Counted from the first letter of the stretch, positions 16,502 to 25,817 are shown. The stretch: 55,672 nt of DNA from Spirochaetales bacterium (GCA_024233935.1 JACKOY010000026.1:1-55672); one strand, 5' to 3'. Program-made: numbers and translations. Notes: a model not told the origin generated them from the sequence alone.

Positions 16502-17662
16502 TCAGTAGGCCGCGATCAAGATCGTTTCGATCTCGTTTCGGTCCAGTTCACGGGGTGTATTTTTGGTGAAAGGAATGACGAAGGCCCGTTCCGCAATCTC
16601 CGGCAGATCGGCCTTCTGAATCTCAAATTCCGAGAGGCGTTGCGGAACCTTCAGCTCCAGAAATACCTTGCGGACACCCTCGACCGCTTTGATGGCTGCT
16701 TCAATAACGGTAATGTCTTTGATGTCCTCATCCAGCGCCTTGGCTATTTGTACGTATTTGCCAGCCGAAGTTGTCAGGTTGTACTCCATGATGTGGGGCA
16801 AAAGAATGCTCATCGCAGTGTAGAAATCAAGACCCGTTAGACTGTTGGTCGCGGTCGCAATGCTGAAAGACAGACCAAACAAACTATTCGCGTGGGCCAT
16901 GCCGCACAGTATCGATGCCATGGAAACGCTGGCGCGGGCCGCGTGATTGTTCGGGTCATTTACAATCGTGACCAGATTGCGCGTAATGAGCTCAATAGCG
17001 CGCAATGCCATTGAATTGGTCACCTCGTTAGAGCGCCGGGACAAAATTGATTCTACGGACGCCGTCAGGATTGCGGTTCCGGCCCGGGCCAGCTCGTTCG
17101 CGCTCAGCACTGCCCCTACGTTGGGATCAACGAATATCATGCTCGGGAACAGTCGGCTGTCCTGGTGTCCGAAGAAAGTCGTGTGCCGGGCCGTATCATG
17201 GACGCTGAATAATGGGCTGCACTCCTCCCCCATGGACGGCATCACGGGGACCGTAATGACCGGCAGCGGTGGATTCTTCAGGGGCAGCGCGCTATCGTTG
17301 ATGTCAGAAGCGAAAACTTCGTTGCGGGCGAGGAGTGCAACGCTGCGCGCCGCCTGGAAAGTCTCCCGGGAGCCAAACGCGAGCACGGCATCGGCCCGAC
17401 ACTGCTTGGCGAAGTAGGCGGCCGTGTCCAACTCCTCGGCGGCCGGCCGGGCCATAATGTCGTCGTACAGGATCGCCCCGGTAGTGTGTTTTTCCAGGCT
17501 GGTCTTAATGACTGCCAGCTCGTCGGCGTTGACGGTCTCGTCCTGTATGGAAAGTATGAGTATCCGGCTGCCGATGTCCTTTACGAAAGAGCCGATTTTG
17601 TGCGTGGCGTCTCGTTCAAAGTACAGCCGGGCCGGAAATTGGTAGTGAACCCACTCAAACAT
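16502..17662 (-). CDS. Iron-alcohol-dehydrogenase-like protein lacking all four metal ligands
   Basis: The 386-residue protein aligns by eye along the whole length of group III (Fe) alcohol dehydrogenases. Examples are AFGSRETFQAARSVALLA for the usual GGGSxxD block, VPVMPSMGEECSP for the TTAGTGSE block, and ILLPHIMEYN. At the positions of the FucO ligands D196, H200, H263 and H277, with the same spacing, it has A197, A201, F266 and F280. The NAD-pocket Asp of GGGSxxD is also missing. It is therefore unlikely to be a metal-dependent dehydrogenase and may be a binding or structural pseudoenzyme. Its start codon shares the CATG with the divergent rsmG fusion. Confidence 0.8.
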   Translation of the reverse strand: MFEWVHYQFPARLYFERDATHKIGSFVKDIGSRILILSIQDETVNADELAVIKTSLEKHTTGAILYDDIMARPAAEELDTAAYFAKQCRADAVLAFGSRETFQAARSVALLARNEVFASDINDSALPLKNPPLPVITVPVMPSMGEECSPLFSVHDTARHTTFFGHQDSRLFPSMIFVDPNVGAVLSANELARAGTAILTASVESILSRRSNEVTNSMALRAIELITRNLVTIVNDPNNHAARASVSMASILCGMAHANSLFGLSFSIATATNSLTGLDFYTAMSILLPHIMEYNLTTSAGKYVQIAKALDEDIKDITVIEAAIKAVEGVRKVFLELKVPQRLSEFEIQKADLPEIAERAFVIPFTKNTPRELDRNEIETILIAAY

Positions 17663-19109
17663 GAATGCCCGACCCCCCGGAGAATCCCGACGTCCACACT
17701 ACGGCCCCGCCGCACTCGCGGAGCGTTTGAAAGAGGGCGGGCTGGAACTCACCGATCATCAATTGCAACAACTCTGGGCCTTTCACACAATGCTCCGTCG
17801 GGAAAACGCGGAACTCAACCTGACCCGTATCCATAATTTCGACCGAATGGTCCGCAAGCACTACGTAGATTCGATGCTGCCGGCCACAATCCTGGAGAAA
17901 CACGGAATCGTAATGCCGGCCCATATCCTGGATCTGGGAACCGGTCCCGGCTTTCCGGGTATCCCGTTGGCCATTTTTCGACCCGACCTGAACTGGATCC
18001 TGGCCGACGGTCGGGCCAAGCGCACGGATTTCGTTGCCCGGGCGCTGAAGAATGCTGGGATTGGCAACGCCACGGCCCACACGGGCAAGATCGGGAGTGA
18101 GAGCGACGTTACCGTGGGTGCCGTTATCACGCGCGCTGTCGAGCACATGTCCCGCACGGCAGATCGCGTTGCGCATCTGCTGGGAGAAGGCGGCCTGTTG
18201 ATCTTCATGAAAGGTCCTGGCTGCGAGCCTGAGCTTGAGGAGATGCTCGGCAGCCGGTCGGGTAGCTATCGTCTGGTGCTCAATCATGCTTATTGTCTGC
18301 CGCATTCCAGGGATGAGCGGCGTCTGGTCGTATTTGCCCGGTCGGCGGCAGTTCAGGCACGAGGTGCGGTTCATGACGTGATCCGCTCTCCGGAGAACGC
18401 TCGTTTCAAGCAGCTGAGATCCCTGCGGCAAGCTCGCCCCGCGCGCAAGCTGGGTCAAACTCTGGTTCACGGTGAAAAACTGGTTCGTGAAGTGCTTCGG
18501 GATAACACGGCAGAAGTAATTGCGCTAATTTGCGCCGAGTCCCACCCGTCGCTCGAAGAATCCGCCACGCCGGTCTGGCGCTTCGCGGACGATTTGTTTC
18601 GAGAGATCGATTTTTTGAATACGCATCGCCCGTTGCTGCTCATAAGACCGCCTGAACTGAGCCCCTACGACCCCGCCGACCGAGCGGGCCTGACGGTCTT
18701 TCTCCCGCTCCAGGATCCGGAAAATCTGGGAGCCGCACTTCGATCGCTGGCTGCCTTTTCGCCGGCGCGAATCGTGCTTCTGGCAGAGAGCGCCTGGCCT
18801 TTTCATGCGCGCTGCTTACGTGCTTCCGCGGGCCAGGCCCTGCGTCTGCGCTTGTGGCGGGGGCCCTCGATCCATGAGCTGGTGAGCCCCGCTCCGCTCT
18901 TCGCTCTTTCAGCCAAAGGCACGCCCCTTGCCGAACTTGAATTCCCGTCCGACATGGCGCTGCTTGTGGGCGAGGAGGGTCCCGGTCTGCCGGCTGGCCT
19001 TACCGCGAAACTGGTTCGTATTGTGACATCGGAGTCGGTCGAGTCTCTGAATGCCAGTGTGGCGCTTGGCATTGCGTTGTATGAATTCAGGCGGCGCCAG
19101 AGCAAGTGA
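17661..19109 (+). CDS. RsmG-SpoU fusion: two RNA methyltransferase domains in one protein
   Basis: Residues about 18-228 are RsmG (GidB): LTDHQLQQL, LNLTRIHNFDRMVRKHYVDS and SAM motif DLGTGPGFPG at 91-100. RsmG makes m7G in the 530 loop of 16S rRNA. Residues about 240-482 are a SpoU/TrmH-type domain. It has an RNA-binding region (NARFKQLRSL, LVHGEKLVREVL), then the knot motifs QDPENLGAALRS (351-362), GEEGPGLP (437-444) and ESLNASVALGIALYE (461-475), which add 2'-O-methyl groups. No stop or frame break separates them. ATG 17661 fits RsmG length; TTG 17727 would cut into the domain. Confidence 0.9.
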   Translation: MNARPPGESRRPHYGPAALAERLKEGGLELTDHQLQQLWAFHTMLRRENAELNLTRIHNFDRMVRKHYVDSMLPATILEKHGIVMPAHILDLGTGPGFPGIPLAIFRPDLNWILADGRAKRTDFVARALKNAGIGNATAHTGKIGSESDVTVGAVITRAVEHMSRTADRVAHLLGEGGLLIFMKGPGCEPELEEMLGSRSGSYRLVLNHAYCLPHSRDERRLVVFARSAAVQARGAVHDVIRSPENARFKQLRSLRQARPARKLGQTLVHGEKLVREVLRDNTAEVIALICAESHPSLEESATPVWRFADDLFREIDFLNTHRPLLLIRPPELSPYDPADRAGLTVFLPLQDPENLGAALRSLAAFSPARIVLLAESAWPFHARCLRASAGQALRLRLWRGPSIHELVSPAPLFALSAKGTPLAELEFPSDMALLVGEEGPGLPAGLTAKLVRIVTSESVESLNASVALGIALYEFRRRQSK

Positions 19110-19114
19110 TCGAG

Positions 19115-20203
19115 TTATCGACGAAGGATGTAGTCTTCGCCACCTCCCTGATCGCTCAATCGGATAAAGAGGCGCCGATGGGTTTCGATTCCCAGAAGAA
19201 TCTGGAAGTACTCCGTAATAATGGCGCGACCGGCGTAATACCCATGACCCAGGCCCGCAATGGCGTCGTCGATCTCATTGGCATTGATCACCTCGATGCC
19301 GGGCGCGCGGGCACACAGCCCGATTCGATGGTTGCCATTGACCTGCTGCGAAGCCAGAAGGGCTCGGTCGCCCGGCGAACAATACAGAGTCACGCGTCTG
19401 GCAGATTTCGACAGGAAAGGCGCAATGCTTAGAAAGTCGCTGGTTCCAAAGTCGGGCGCATTTAAGATAACTTCTCCCAGAAAGGCCTCCCGCCCTTCCC
19501 GGGCCAGAGCGGCCACCACCGGAAGCACTACCTGGTGACCCATGGAGTGGACGACGAGGTGCACGCGGCGGTCGCCTGCGAGCAGAACCTCCAGAAACTG
19601 CCTGAAGACAGCCTGGCTCGCCTGTGCGCTTTCCCGATTGGCCAAATAGGTCGCATTCAGAAGAACCTGTCCAACGACGTCCTCGGCGCCGGCCGGCCAG
19701 GTAAAAAGCACGACCTCACCTTGAAACTTCGCATCAAAAGCAATCTGCGCCGCTCGGAGTATAGCCTCCTCAAAAGGCACGTTGAATCCGTGCACGAACA
19801 GGAGCACCTCTCCGGAGGTGGGTATCTCCGACACGAAGCTTGTTTGGGCGCTCGCGCGATAGCGACCAATCTTAAAAAAGCGGTTCGGGTCGGCGTACGG
19901 TCCGTCTCCTTCGGGCAGGGAGCCAACGCCATGCGCCTTCGGGACGTTGATTTCACAATGTCCGAACCGTAGCTCGTTTGAGCCGCGCGCAGCAAAGGAT
20001 TGGTTAGAGCACTCGCGGCCGTTCCCCGCCCGATTGGTGGCAAAATGGACCGTGAGCAGCTCCGAGGAGGCGAAGGGCCGTTCGATATGCTCGTTAAGGC
20101 TGGCGGCGAGGTCACGCTTCTGAAACAGACCGCAGCCGCAGGCCGGGGAAAGCGCAAGGAGAAGCCATAATCTGCCGATGATACGGAAAGTGCTGGTTCT
20201 CAT
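19115..20203 (-). CDS. DUF900-like alpha/beta hydrolase, probable lipoprotein
   Basis: The 362-residue protein, read from ATG 20203, begins with a basic N terminus and a hydrophobic stretch. Cysteines in LSPACGCG follow, a loose lipobox. The core has LLFVHGFN, FTWPAGAED, nucleophile Ser in HLVVHSMGHQVV, Asp in NAPDFG and His in GLGHGYY, the catalytic triad order of DUF900 serine hydrolases. These proteins are probably envelope esterases or lipases of unknown substrate. The gene is convergent with the rsmG fusion and divergent from 20280. Confidence 0.8.
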   Translation of the reverse strand: MRTSTFRIIGRLWLLLALSPACGCGLFQKRDLAASLNEHIERPFASSELLTVHFATNRAGNGRECSNQSFAARGSNELRFGHCEINVPKAHGVGSLPEGDGPYADPNRFFKIGRYRASAQTSFVSEIPTSGEVLLFVHGFNVPFEEAILRAAQIAFDAKFQGEVVLFTWPAGAEDVVGQVLLNATYLANRESAQASQAVFRQFLEVLLAGDRRVHLVVHSMGHQVVLPVVAALAREGREAFLGEVILNAPDFGTSDFLSIAPFLSKSARRVTLYCSPGDRALLASQQVNGNHRIGLCARAPGIEVINANEIDDAIAGLGHGYYAGRAIITEYFQILLGIETHRRLFIRLSDQGGGEDYILRR

Positions 20204-20279
20204 GGGTCCCGGAAACCTAATCTGGGTATTAAGTCGAGCACCCATTTGCAACGATAATTCTTAGTAGAGGTATTCAGGA

Positions 20280-21254
20280 ATGGCGTTCTTCTCGATTCGA
20301 AGGTCCCTCGGACTGACCCTGGTAACCATGCTCATCCTCCTGGGGTGGGCGGGCATTGGCAGTCAGCAAATCCAGGATGCTCCGGGACAGGGTCAACAGA
20401 CCCCTCCCGCGGAACGTCAGGTCACCGACGAGGTGCTGGGCATTCAGAATTCGAGCCCGATAGCGATTACTGACCCACGCATTGAAATCCACAACATCAG
20501 CTTCGATCGTCGTTTCGCACCGAACGGTTCGGGCGAGTTTCTGGATGTCGTATTCTATATTGACAATCGGACCAGTGAGAACATCAACCTCATTGCCTTT
20601 GTGGTTGCAGCCTGGGAGACTGACGGCGTAGACGAAGAACTCCGCGCGCTGGTGCCCTATCCGGTCTGGCGCCATCGGGATTACGACGAAGAGGACCACA
20701 TCGTTCACCATGTGGCCATCACGCCGGCTCCGATTCCGGACGAACGCATCTGGACACCGGATGACCCGGACTATTTCCGGTACACACGAGTCATTCAACG
20801 TATGCGGTCCTCTGTCGCGGGGGACAGGCCTATTCCTGACATTCATCCGCCGCTCTGGAAGTATGTGGAATACGTTTCCAACCATCCGCGGGAAGGGCTC
20901 GCATTTACGCTTTTCGGAGACGAGGCTCCCCCCCCCAACGGAACCCAGGACCTGACGAACTTCATACCGCCCACGGTCGAAGAACGGGAAAGTCACATCT
21001 ACCGCAACGTGGAGAAGCACACGTACACCATCGAAGGTTCTCGCCGCCGAACGATATTCCGCTCGCATCACTACTCGAAGTTCCGTGCGGACTACAAATT
21101 CTTCAACCGCGTGGCGATCGTCGTCTTTGACGCGGACCGGGTGGACGCTTATCAGGCTCAGGCCGAAGGCACTCTACCGGAAGGCGAAGAGGCGATAGAG
21201 CCCGTGATCTTCAAGAAGGTCTACAGCGTCAATATCCGTTTGCGGAACAACTAG
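20280..21254 (+). CDS. Secreted hypothetical protein
   Basis: The 324-residue protein starts with an Arg-Arg N region and a hydrophobic segment (about 9-28), suggesting a signal peptide or anchor, followed by a Gln/Pro-rich linker. The mature part contains beta-type stretches (FLDVVFYIDNRTSENINLIA, KKVYSVNIRLRN) and many acidic and aromatic residues. I recognise no family. A GATAAT at 20253-20258 could be a -10 element, without a clear -35. It lies between a hydrolase and a small reverse gene, with no operon partner. Confidence 0.7.
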   Translation: MAFFSIRRSLGLTLVTMLILLGWAGIGSQQIQDAPGQGQQTPPAERQVTDEVLGIQNSSPIAITDPRIEIHNISFDRRFAPNGSGEFLDVVFYIDNRTSENINLIAFVVAAWETDGVDEELRALVPYPVWRHRDYDEEDHIVHHVAITPAPIPDERIWTPDDPDYFRYTRVIQRMRSSVAGDRPIPDIHPPLWKYVEYVSNHPREGLAFTLFGDEAPPPNGTQDLTNFIPPTVEERESHIYRNVEKHTYTIEGSRRRTIFRSHHYSKFRADYKFFNRVAIVVFDADRVDAYQAQAEGTLPEGEEAIEPVIFKKVYSVNIRLRNN

Positions 21255-21284
21255 GGCAGCGGAGCCACCGAACCGGAACTTCCC

Positions 21285-21614
21285 TCAGGCGGCTCCCCGG
21301 TCGGAACGCTCCTCGGCCGGACCCTCTGTAGCATCCAGCGCGGGAACATCCTGCAGGGGGCGGCGAGATTGCGGCCGGGCTTTCGGTCGGGCCTTCTCGT
21401 CACCCTCCCGGGTCGTTTGGTTTCGTAGATTCTGGAGCTCCAGCTCTCGATTCAGGAAATCCTCGAGCACTTTTGCAGCAAGGGTGGCGTCCCCGGGTTG
21501 CCGGATTCGTCCCATCATCTCAAAATGACCGTTTCCATTAAGGCGAGCGTACAGGGCCAGGGGACCGGGGACCGGCTTCCAGGCCGCCCTGCGCCAGTGC
21601 TTTGAATTTTTCAT
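21285..21614 (-). CDS. Small hypothetical protein
   Basis: From ATG 21614 the protein has 109 residues. The first 60 (MKNSKHWRRAAWKPVPG, LYARLNGNGHFEMMGRIR, AAKVLEDFLNREL) look like a small folded domain. The rest is a low-complexity Arg/Glu/Ala tail. It fills the gap between two forward genes and runs against them. No family is recognised; moderate confidence that it is translated. Confidence 0.45.
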   Translation of the reverse strand: MKNSKHWRRAAWKPVPGPLALYARLNGNGHFEMMGRIRQPGDATLAAKVLEDFLNRELELQNLRNQTTREGDEKARPKARPQSRRPLQDVPALDATEGPAEERSDRGAA

Positions 21615-21682
21615 GAACACAGTGTACCCGGCCCGTGTGACAGAATTTTCGGTTGCCCGTCGATGGGGCCGAAGTCCTGTGA

Positions 21683-23188
21683 GTGCCAGTGCTTCCCTAT
21701 GCGAAAGGCGTGGATCAGCGCGACCTGCTGGCGCAGATCGGGGCGGGTGGGCCTGCCAGCCTTCGGCTTCCTGCGGTCGTCGACTCCCGCATAAACGCGA
21801 TTTCGGGTTTTCTGTACCGGCTACTGGGTTCTTTCGATCTTTCCTATCTCAGTGAAGTCAGCCTGGTCCTGCTAAAGGAGGCCTTGTCCAATGCCTCCAA
21901 GGCCAATGCCAAACGCATATTTTTTCGGGATCAGGGTATCGATATTCAGGGACCAGAGTACGAACGCGTGAAGGATGAGTACACGCGACAGGTGCTGCAG
22001 CATTGGGAGGACCGACAGGCCGAGTTTGCTGCAAACAAAGAGCACTATATCGAGCTGAGGTTTGCAAAGGACGGGAAGCGGTTGCGTTTCGATGTCATAA
22101 ACAACGTCGAGCTGACCCGTCAGGAGGAGGAGCGCATTCAGGCCCGGCGAGCCAGCTTCCAAAAGCACCCCGACATCAATGCCGCCTTCTCGTCTATTCG
22201 GGACGATTCTGAGGGTGCCGGCCTGGGAATCTTTCTATGTCTCAGCCTGCTCGAAAATGCGGGGATCCCCGCGGAGGCGAATTTCAACATTTCCTCTGAG
22301 GCCGGAGTGACCACCACGACCATCGGCATTCCGCTTCAGGTGACGCCGCCCGAGTTGAAGTCTGATTTCTATGCGCGTGTGCTTCACGAAATCGAGGAGC
22401 TTCCTTCCTTTCCCGACCACATCGGCCGCATACTAAGCCTGTGTGAGTCTGAGACCGCCTCAGTGGCGGCTATCGCGGACGCCATCGGCACGGACCCCGG
22501 CCTCACTGCCCAGATTCTGAAGATGGTAAATTCCGCCGGATATATGAGTCGCAACCGGAATCCAGGCCTGCGGGACGCCGTGAAGATCATCGGATTGAAT
22601 GTGATTCGGAATCTGCTCATGGTCAGCGGTGCGCGTGATGCCATAGGCCGCCGTTACAGAATCAAGCAGCTCGAACAAATCTGGGAGGATTCAAACCGGG
22701 TCAGTTTTTTTGCGCGTCGCCTGGCCAGCGGCCGTGGCGCGGGAGTCATGGAATTGGTCACCGTCGCGGGTTTGCTTTTTGAGCTCGGCAAGATTGTGCT
22801 CATGTCACTTCAGCCTGAAGTCGTCGAAAAGCTGGAGAAGATCTTTGAAAAGCGTGTCCGGACGCCCGGTGTTATTGAGGAAACGGTTCTGGGTATTGCC
22901 CACCCGGAAATTGGGGCGCGCATGGCGGATGAATGGAATTTTCCGGATGCTTTGGTAGCTGCCATTCGCTATCAGCACCGGCCCCTGTCCGCTCCCCCGG
23001 AGTACTCCCAGGAAGTGCAGATCATTCATGTCGCCGCCATATTGCAAAGAGCGTCAGTGGGCGAAGCGGACTATTACTGCGGCGAGCCAGAGCTTCTCGA
23101 ATCGCTCGGCATGGCCACCGAAGAACAGTTTCGGGAGCGGCTGAGCGCCCTGGAGTCCGCTTATGCCGCCGGCAAGAATGGCTCCTGA
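21683..23188 (+). CDS. ATPase-fold/HDOD fusion regulatory protein
   Basis: The 501-residue protein has two parts. Residues about 55-220 repeat the landmarks of the 2350 gene: KEALSNASKAN (65-75), KRIFF (77-81), VINN (138-141) and EGAGLGI (177-183). Residues about 235-430 are an HDOD domain (IEELPSFPDHIGRILSL, IGTDPGLTAQILKMVNSAGY, GLNVIRNLLM), a non-catalytic HD-like module of signalling proteins. The final part has HPEIGARMADEWNFPDALVAAI, also HDOD-typical. It probably relays a signal through protein contacts. The start is GTG 21683. It stops 3 bp before the ABC gene, so they are likely one operon. Confidence 0.85.
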   Translation: MPVLPYAKGVDQRDLLAQIGAGGPASLRLPAVVDSRINAISGFLYRLLGSFDLSYLSEVSLVLLKEALSNASKANAKRIFFRDQGIDIQGPEYERVKDEYTRQVLQHWEDRQAEFAANKEHYIELRFAKDGKRLRFDVINNVELTRQEEERIQARRASFQKHPDINAAFSSIRDDSEGAGLGIFLCLSLLENAGIPAEANFNISSEAGVTTTTIGIPLQVTPPELKSDFYARVLHEIEELPSFPDHIGRILSLCESETASVAAIADAIGTDPGLTAQILKMVNSAGYMSRNRNPGLRDAVKIIGLNVIRNLLMVSGARDAIGRRYRIKQLEQIWEDSNRVSFFARRLASGRGAGVMELVTVAGLLFELGKIVLMSLQPEVVEKLEKIFEKRVRTPGVIEETVLGIAHPEIGARMADEWNFPDALVAAIRYQHRPLSAPPEYSQEVQIIHVAAILQRASVGEADYYCGEPELLESLGMATEEQFRERLSALESAYAAGKNGS

Positions 23189-23191
23189 CAC

Positions 23192-24007
23192 GTGCTTGCC
23201 GTTGAGCTACGAGACGTAGGTCTTATACGCGAGGGACAGACGCTTCTGTCCGGAGTCTCCCTGGGAATGGAAACCGGCGAGTGCTGCGTTATGCTTGGTC
23301 CGAACGGCGCTGGAAAATCCAGCATTGCGTCGATCATTGCGGGCCGGCTCTGGCCCAGCGCGGGGGTTGTATTTGTCCTGGGCCAGCAGTACGGCCATGT
23401 GGACCTGCGCTCCTTTCGAAAGAACATTGGCTACTTTCAGCCCGCTTTCCAGGAGCGGACCGCAGCCTACCACTCCTTGATGTCGGCTTTGGACGTGATC
23501 TGTACCGGAGCCAACAACTCCCTCGCGTTGTACGATGAGCCAGCGCCGACCGTGCGCGCCCGGGCCCGCGCTCTGTTCGAAGAGCACACCCTTCGGACCG
23601 GGACCTCTTTTCCGCTTGATCGACCTTACTCACGTCTGTCTTCCGGGGAGCGCCGCAAGACGCTCCTTCTGCGCACCCTGATGGCGGAGCCCCCGGTACT
23701 CTTACTGGACGAACCCTATGAGTCTCTGGACATCCCGTCCCGACTTGAGGTGGAGGCGATGCTTGAAGACTACATGAGATGTCGTCCGGTCACAACACTG
23801 ATGATCCTGCATCGTATCGAAGAGATTCCGCCGGCGGCAACGCAGGTGATGTTTGTGCGGGGTGGACAACTCATTGGTCAGGGCGCCCTTCGTGACGTTC
23901 TCGTGGACACCCGGGTAAGCGAACTCTATTCTGTACCGTTGAGGGTCGGCTGGCACGGAAACCGTGCCTATTGTGTGCCCGTCTCGAGAGAACCGGATGA
24001 GCTCTGA
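23192..24007 (+). CDS. Solitary ABC ATPase
   Basis: The 271-residue ATPase has Walker A GPNGAGKSS (35-43), a signature-like RLSSGERRK, Walker B LLLDEPYESLD and H-loop HRIEE. No permease gene is adjacent, and it resembles the ModF/YlmA-type stand-alone ATPases. It lies between the HDOD fusion gene and the MAF glycosyltransferase gene; its 3' end overlaps the latter's ATG by 11 bp. That context hints at a role in motility or envelope glycan control, but the function cannot be read from the sequence. It begins with GTG. Confidence 0.8.
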   Translation: MLAVELRDVGLIREGQTLLSGVSLGMETGECCVMLGPNGAGKSSIASIIAGRLWPSAGVVFVLGQQYGHVDLRSFRKNIGYFQPAFQERTAAYHSLMSALDVICTGANNSLALYDEPAPTVRARARALFEEHTLRTGTSFPLDRPYSRLSSGERRKTLLLRTLMAEPPVLLLDEPYESLDIPSRLEVEAMLEDYMRCRPVTTLMILHRIEEIPPAATQVMFVRGGQLIGQGALRDVLVDTRVSELYSVPLRVGWHGNRAYCVPVSREPDEL

Positions 24008-25817
24008 CGCACTGCTTGCCGAGCAGCTGGAACTCCTTGGCATCTCGTCCGGCTTTAAGTCTCCGGAGGTCGAGCTGGAGTCGGCGCGGTCCGGTGTTCT
24101 TACCGCAAAGATCTCCGGCCGCTATCTGCATAGCCGGCACGATCCACAGCGAGAGGCGCGACGACAGGCAGAAGGCCTCCCGGTCGATGCACCCACACAG
24201 TTGCTGGTCTTCTTTGGCGCGGGCCTCGGGTACGGCGTGGTGGAGGCGCTGCAGTTGTACCGCAATCCCATCGTCTGGCTTGAGCCGGCCGGCGCGGTCC
24301 TCGAGGCGGCACTTTCCCAGGTTGACGTTCGGTCTCATCTCCGTTCGGGCCGTCTGGTGATTGTCCCGGAAATGCCTTCCGATGAAACGCTCGAAAAGCT
24401 TTTCCAGGGGCGCGCCAATGCCGATATCGTTTTCGCCCTGCACCGGGCTTCCATCAATGCAAACGAAGCGTACGAGTTGCTCGCTCGCCGCTGTGAACAC
24501 TATCTAAATCGCAAAGGCGTGAACCTCGCCACGCTTTCGCGTTTTGATCGCGTGTGGGCTCATAATGTCCTTCGAAACGTTCCGCGACTGGCCGGCGCGC
24601 GGCCGGTGGCGGAACTGTTTGGCAGCGCGCCCCGGTACACGGCCGTAGTCTGTGGTGCGGGCCCATCGCTAGCCGTGGACGTGGACGCGCTCGCGGGGCT
24701 TCAAGACCGCGCACTCGTCATAGCAGTCGACACGGCCGTCGCGGTTCTCACCGGGGCAGGTATCGATCCCGATATCATTGTAAGCGTCGACCCGCAACCG
24801 GTGAACTACTACTATCTGGAATCCTATCGCGGCACCGCGTGTCTGGTGGTGGACCCAACGACCTGCTATCTGTCGCTCCGTTCCTTTCCCGCCGCGAAGG
24901 TTTTCGTGGCCGAATCACCGGTGCCCATCGCGAAATATCTGGAACAGTTCGCGACGCGGCCTCCGGGGCAGGTTGCCTTTGGCGGGTCCGTCTCGACGAA
25001 CGCCTACGATCTCGCTGTGCAAATGGGCTGCCGGAAGATCGTGCTGTTGGGCCAGGACCTTGCCTTCACCGGCGGGATGGCTCATGCTCGAGGCGCCGTA
25101 CTTGAGGGGCGTATTCTACTGCGGGAAGAACGCACCTTCCGGCACGAGTTGCACAACTATCGGCAGCTGAGCGCGTTGCCGGTTCGATATTTGCCCTCTC
25201 GGTCCGGCGGTCGTCTCCCGACCAACGACAAACTCGCCATATTCCACTCCTGGTTCGAGCGACGCTTTGCGACCGATATCGCCTCCGGGATTGCTCTATA
25301 CAACTGCGGAAGCGAGGGCGCGTTCCTCGCCGGGACGAAACTGAGCAGCCTGAAAGAGGCGCTTGGTCCGCAACAGCCCGAACCGTGGCGGGCCCCGCCG
25401 CCTCTGGCAGAACCGCTACTGAATCTTGAGTCCCTGCTCGCTGATCTGCGCGAGCAACTGGTTGCCTTCGATGCATTTGAGGAGCTTTCCGGGCGCGCGG
25501 CAGAGCAGGCCCGCGCCGCCATGCAGAATGGCCCTGGGATGAGTCAGAATCTGCAGGAACTTGATCGGATCGACGAACGTCTGCGGGAGTTTCAGAGCAC
25601 GTCACGGATCATCAGCGGCGCAATGCAGCGAACGATATTCGGAATAACGGAACGCTTCGGCGATCGAAATGCGACGGGTGACGCGTTGGACCAGAGTGTG
25701 CGGCTTTACGAAGCACTGGCCGAATCGTGTCGTCTGCATCGGTCCTGGATTGGGAGGCTCATACGGTCCCGTCCTCATCTGTCACCGCAGACTTCCGTAA
25801 TTGGTGGATGCGATTGA
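23997..25817 (+). CDS. MAF/DUF115 motility-associated glycosyltransferase-like protein
   Basis: The 606-residue protein (ATG 23997, MSSDALLAEQ) has a DUF115/MptE-like core with VVCGAGPSLAVDVDAL, ALVIAVDTAVAVL, VSVDPQPVNYYY and KIVLLGQDLAFTGGMAHA. Extensions lie on both sides, the last being helical. This is the MAF-1 layout of proteins that attach nonulosonic-acid-type sugars to flagellins; spirochaete genomes carry such genes. No flagellin or sugar-synthesis gene is in view, so the acceptor is inferred from the family. The gene is coupled to the upstream ABC ATPase by overlap. Its end overlaps the convergent gene by 59 bp. Confidence 0.85.
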   Translation: MSSDALLAEQLELLGISSGFKSPEVELESARSGVLTAKISGRYLHSRHDPQREARRQAEGLPVDAPTQLLVFFGAGLGYGVVEALQLYRNPIVWLEPAGAVLEAALSQVDVRSHLRSGRLVIVPEMPSDETLEKLFQGRANADIVFALHRASINANEAYELLARRCEHYLNRKGVNLATLSRFDRVWAHNVLRNVPRLAGARPVAELFGSAPRYTAVVCGAGPSLAVDVDALAGLQDRALVIAVDTAVAVLTGAGIDPDIIVSVDPQPVNYYYLESYRGTACLVVDPTTCYLSLRSFPAAKVFVAESPVPIAKYLEQFATRPPGQVAFGGSVSTNAYDLAVQMGCRKIVLLGQDLAFTGGMAHARGAVLEGRILLREERTFRHELHNYRQLSALPVRYLPSRSGGRLPTNDKLAIFHSWFERRFATDIASGIALYNCGSEGAFLAGTKLSSLKEALGPQQPEPWRAPPPLAEPLLNLESLLADLREQLVAFDAFEELSGRAAEQARAAMQNGPGMSQNLQELDRIDERLREFQSTSRIISGAMQRTIFGITERFGDRNATGDALDQSVRLYEALAESCRLHRSWIGRLIRSRPHLSPQTSVIGGCD

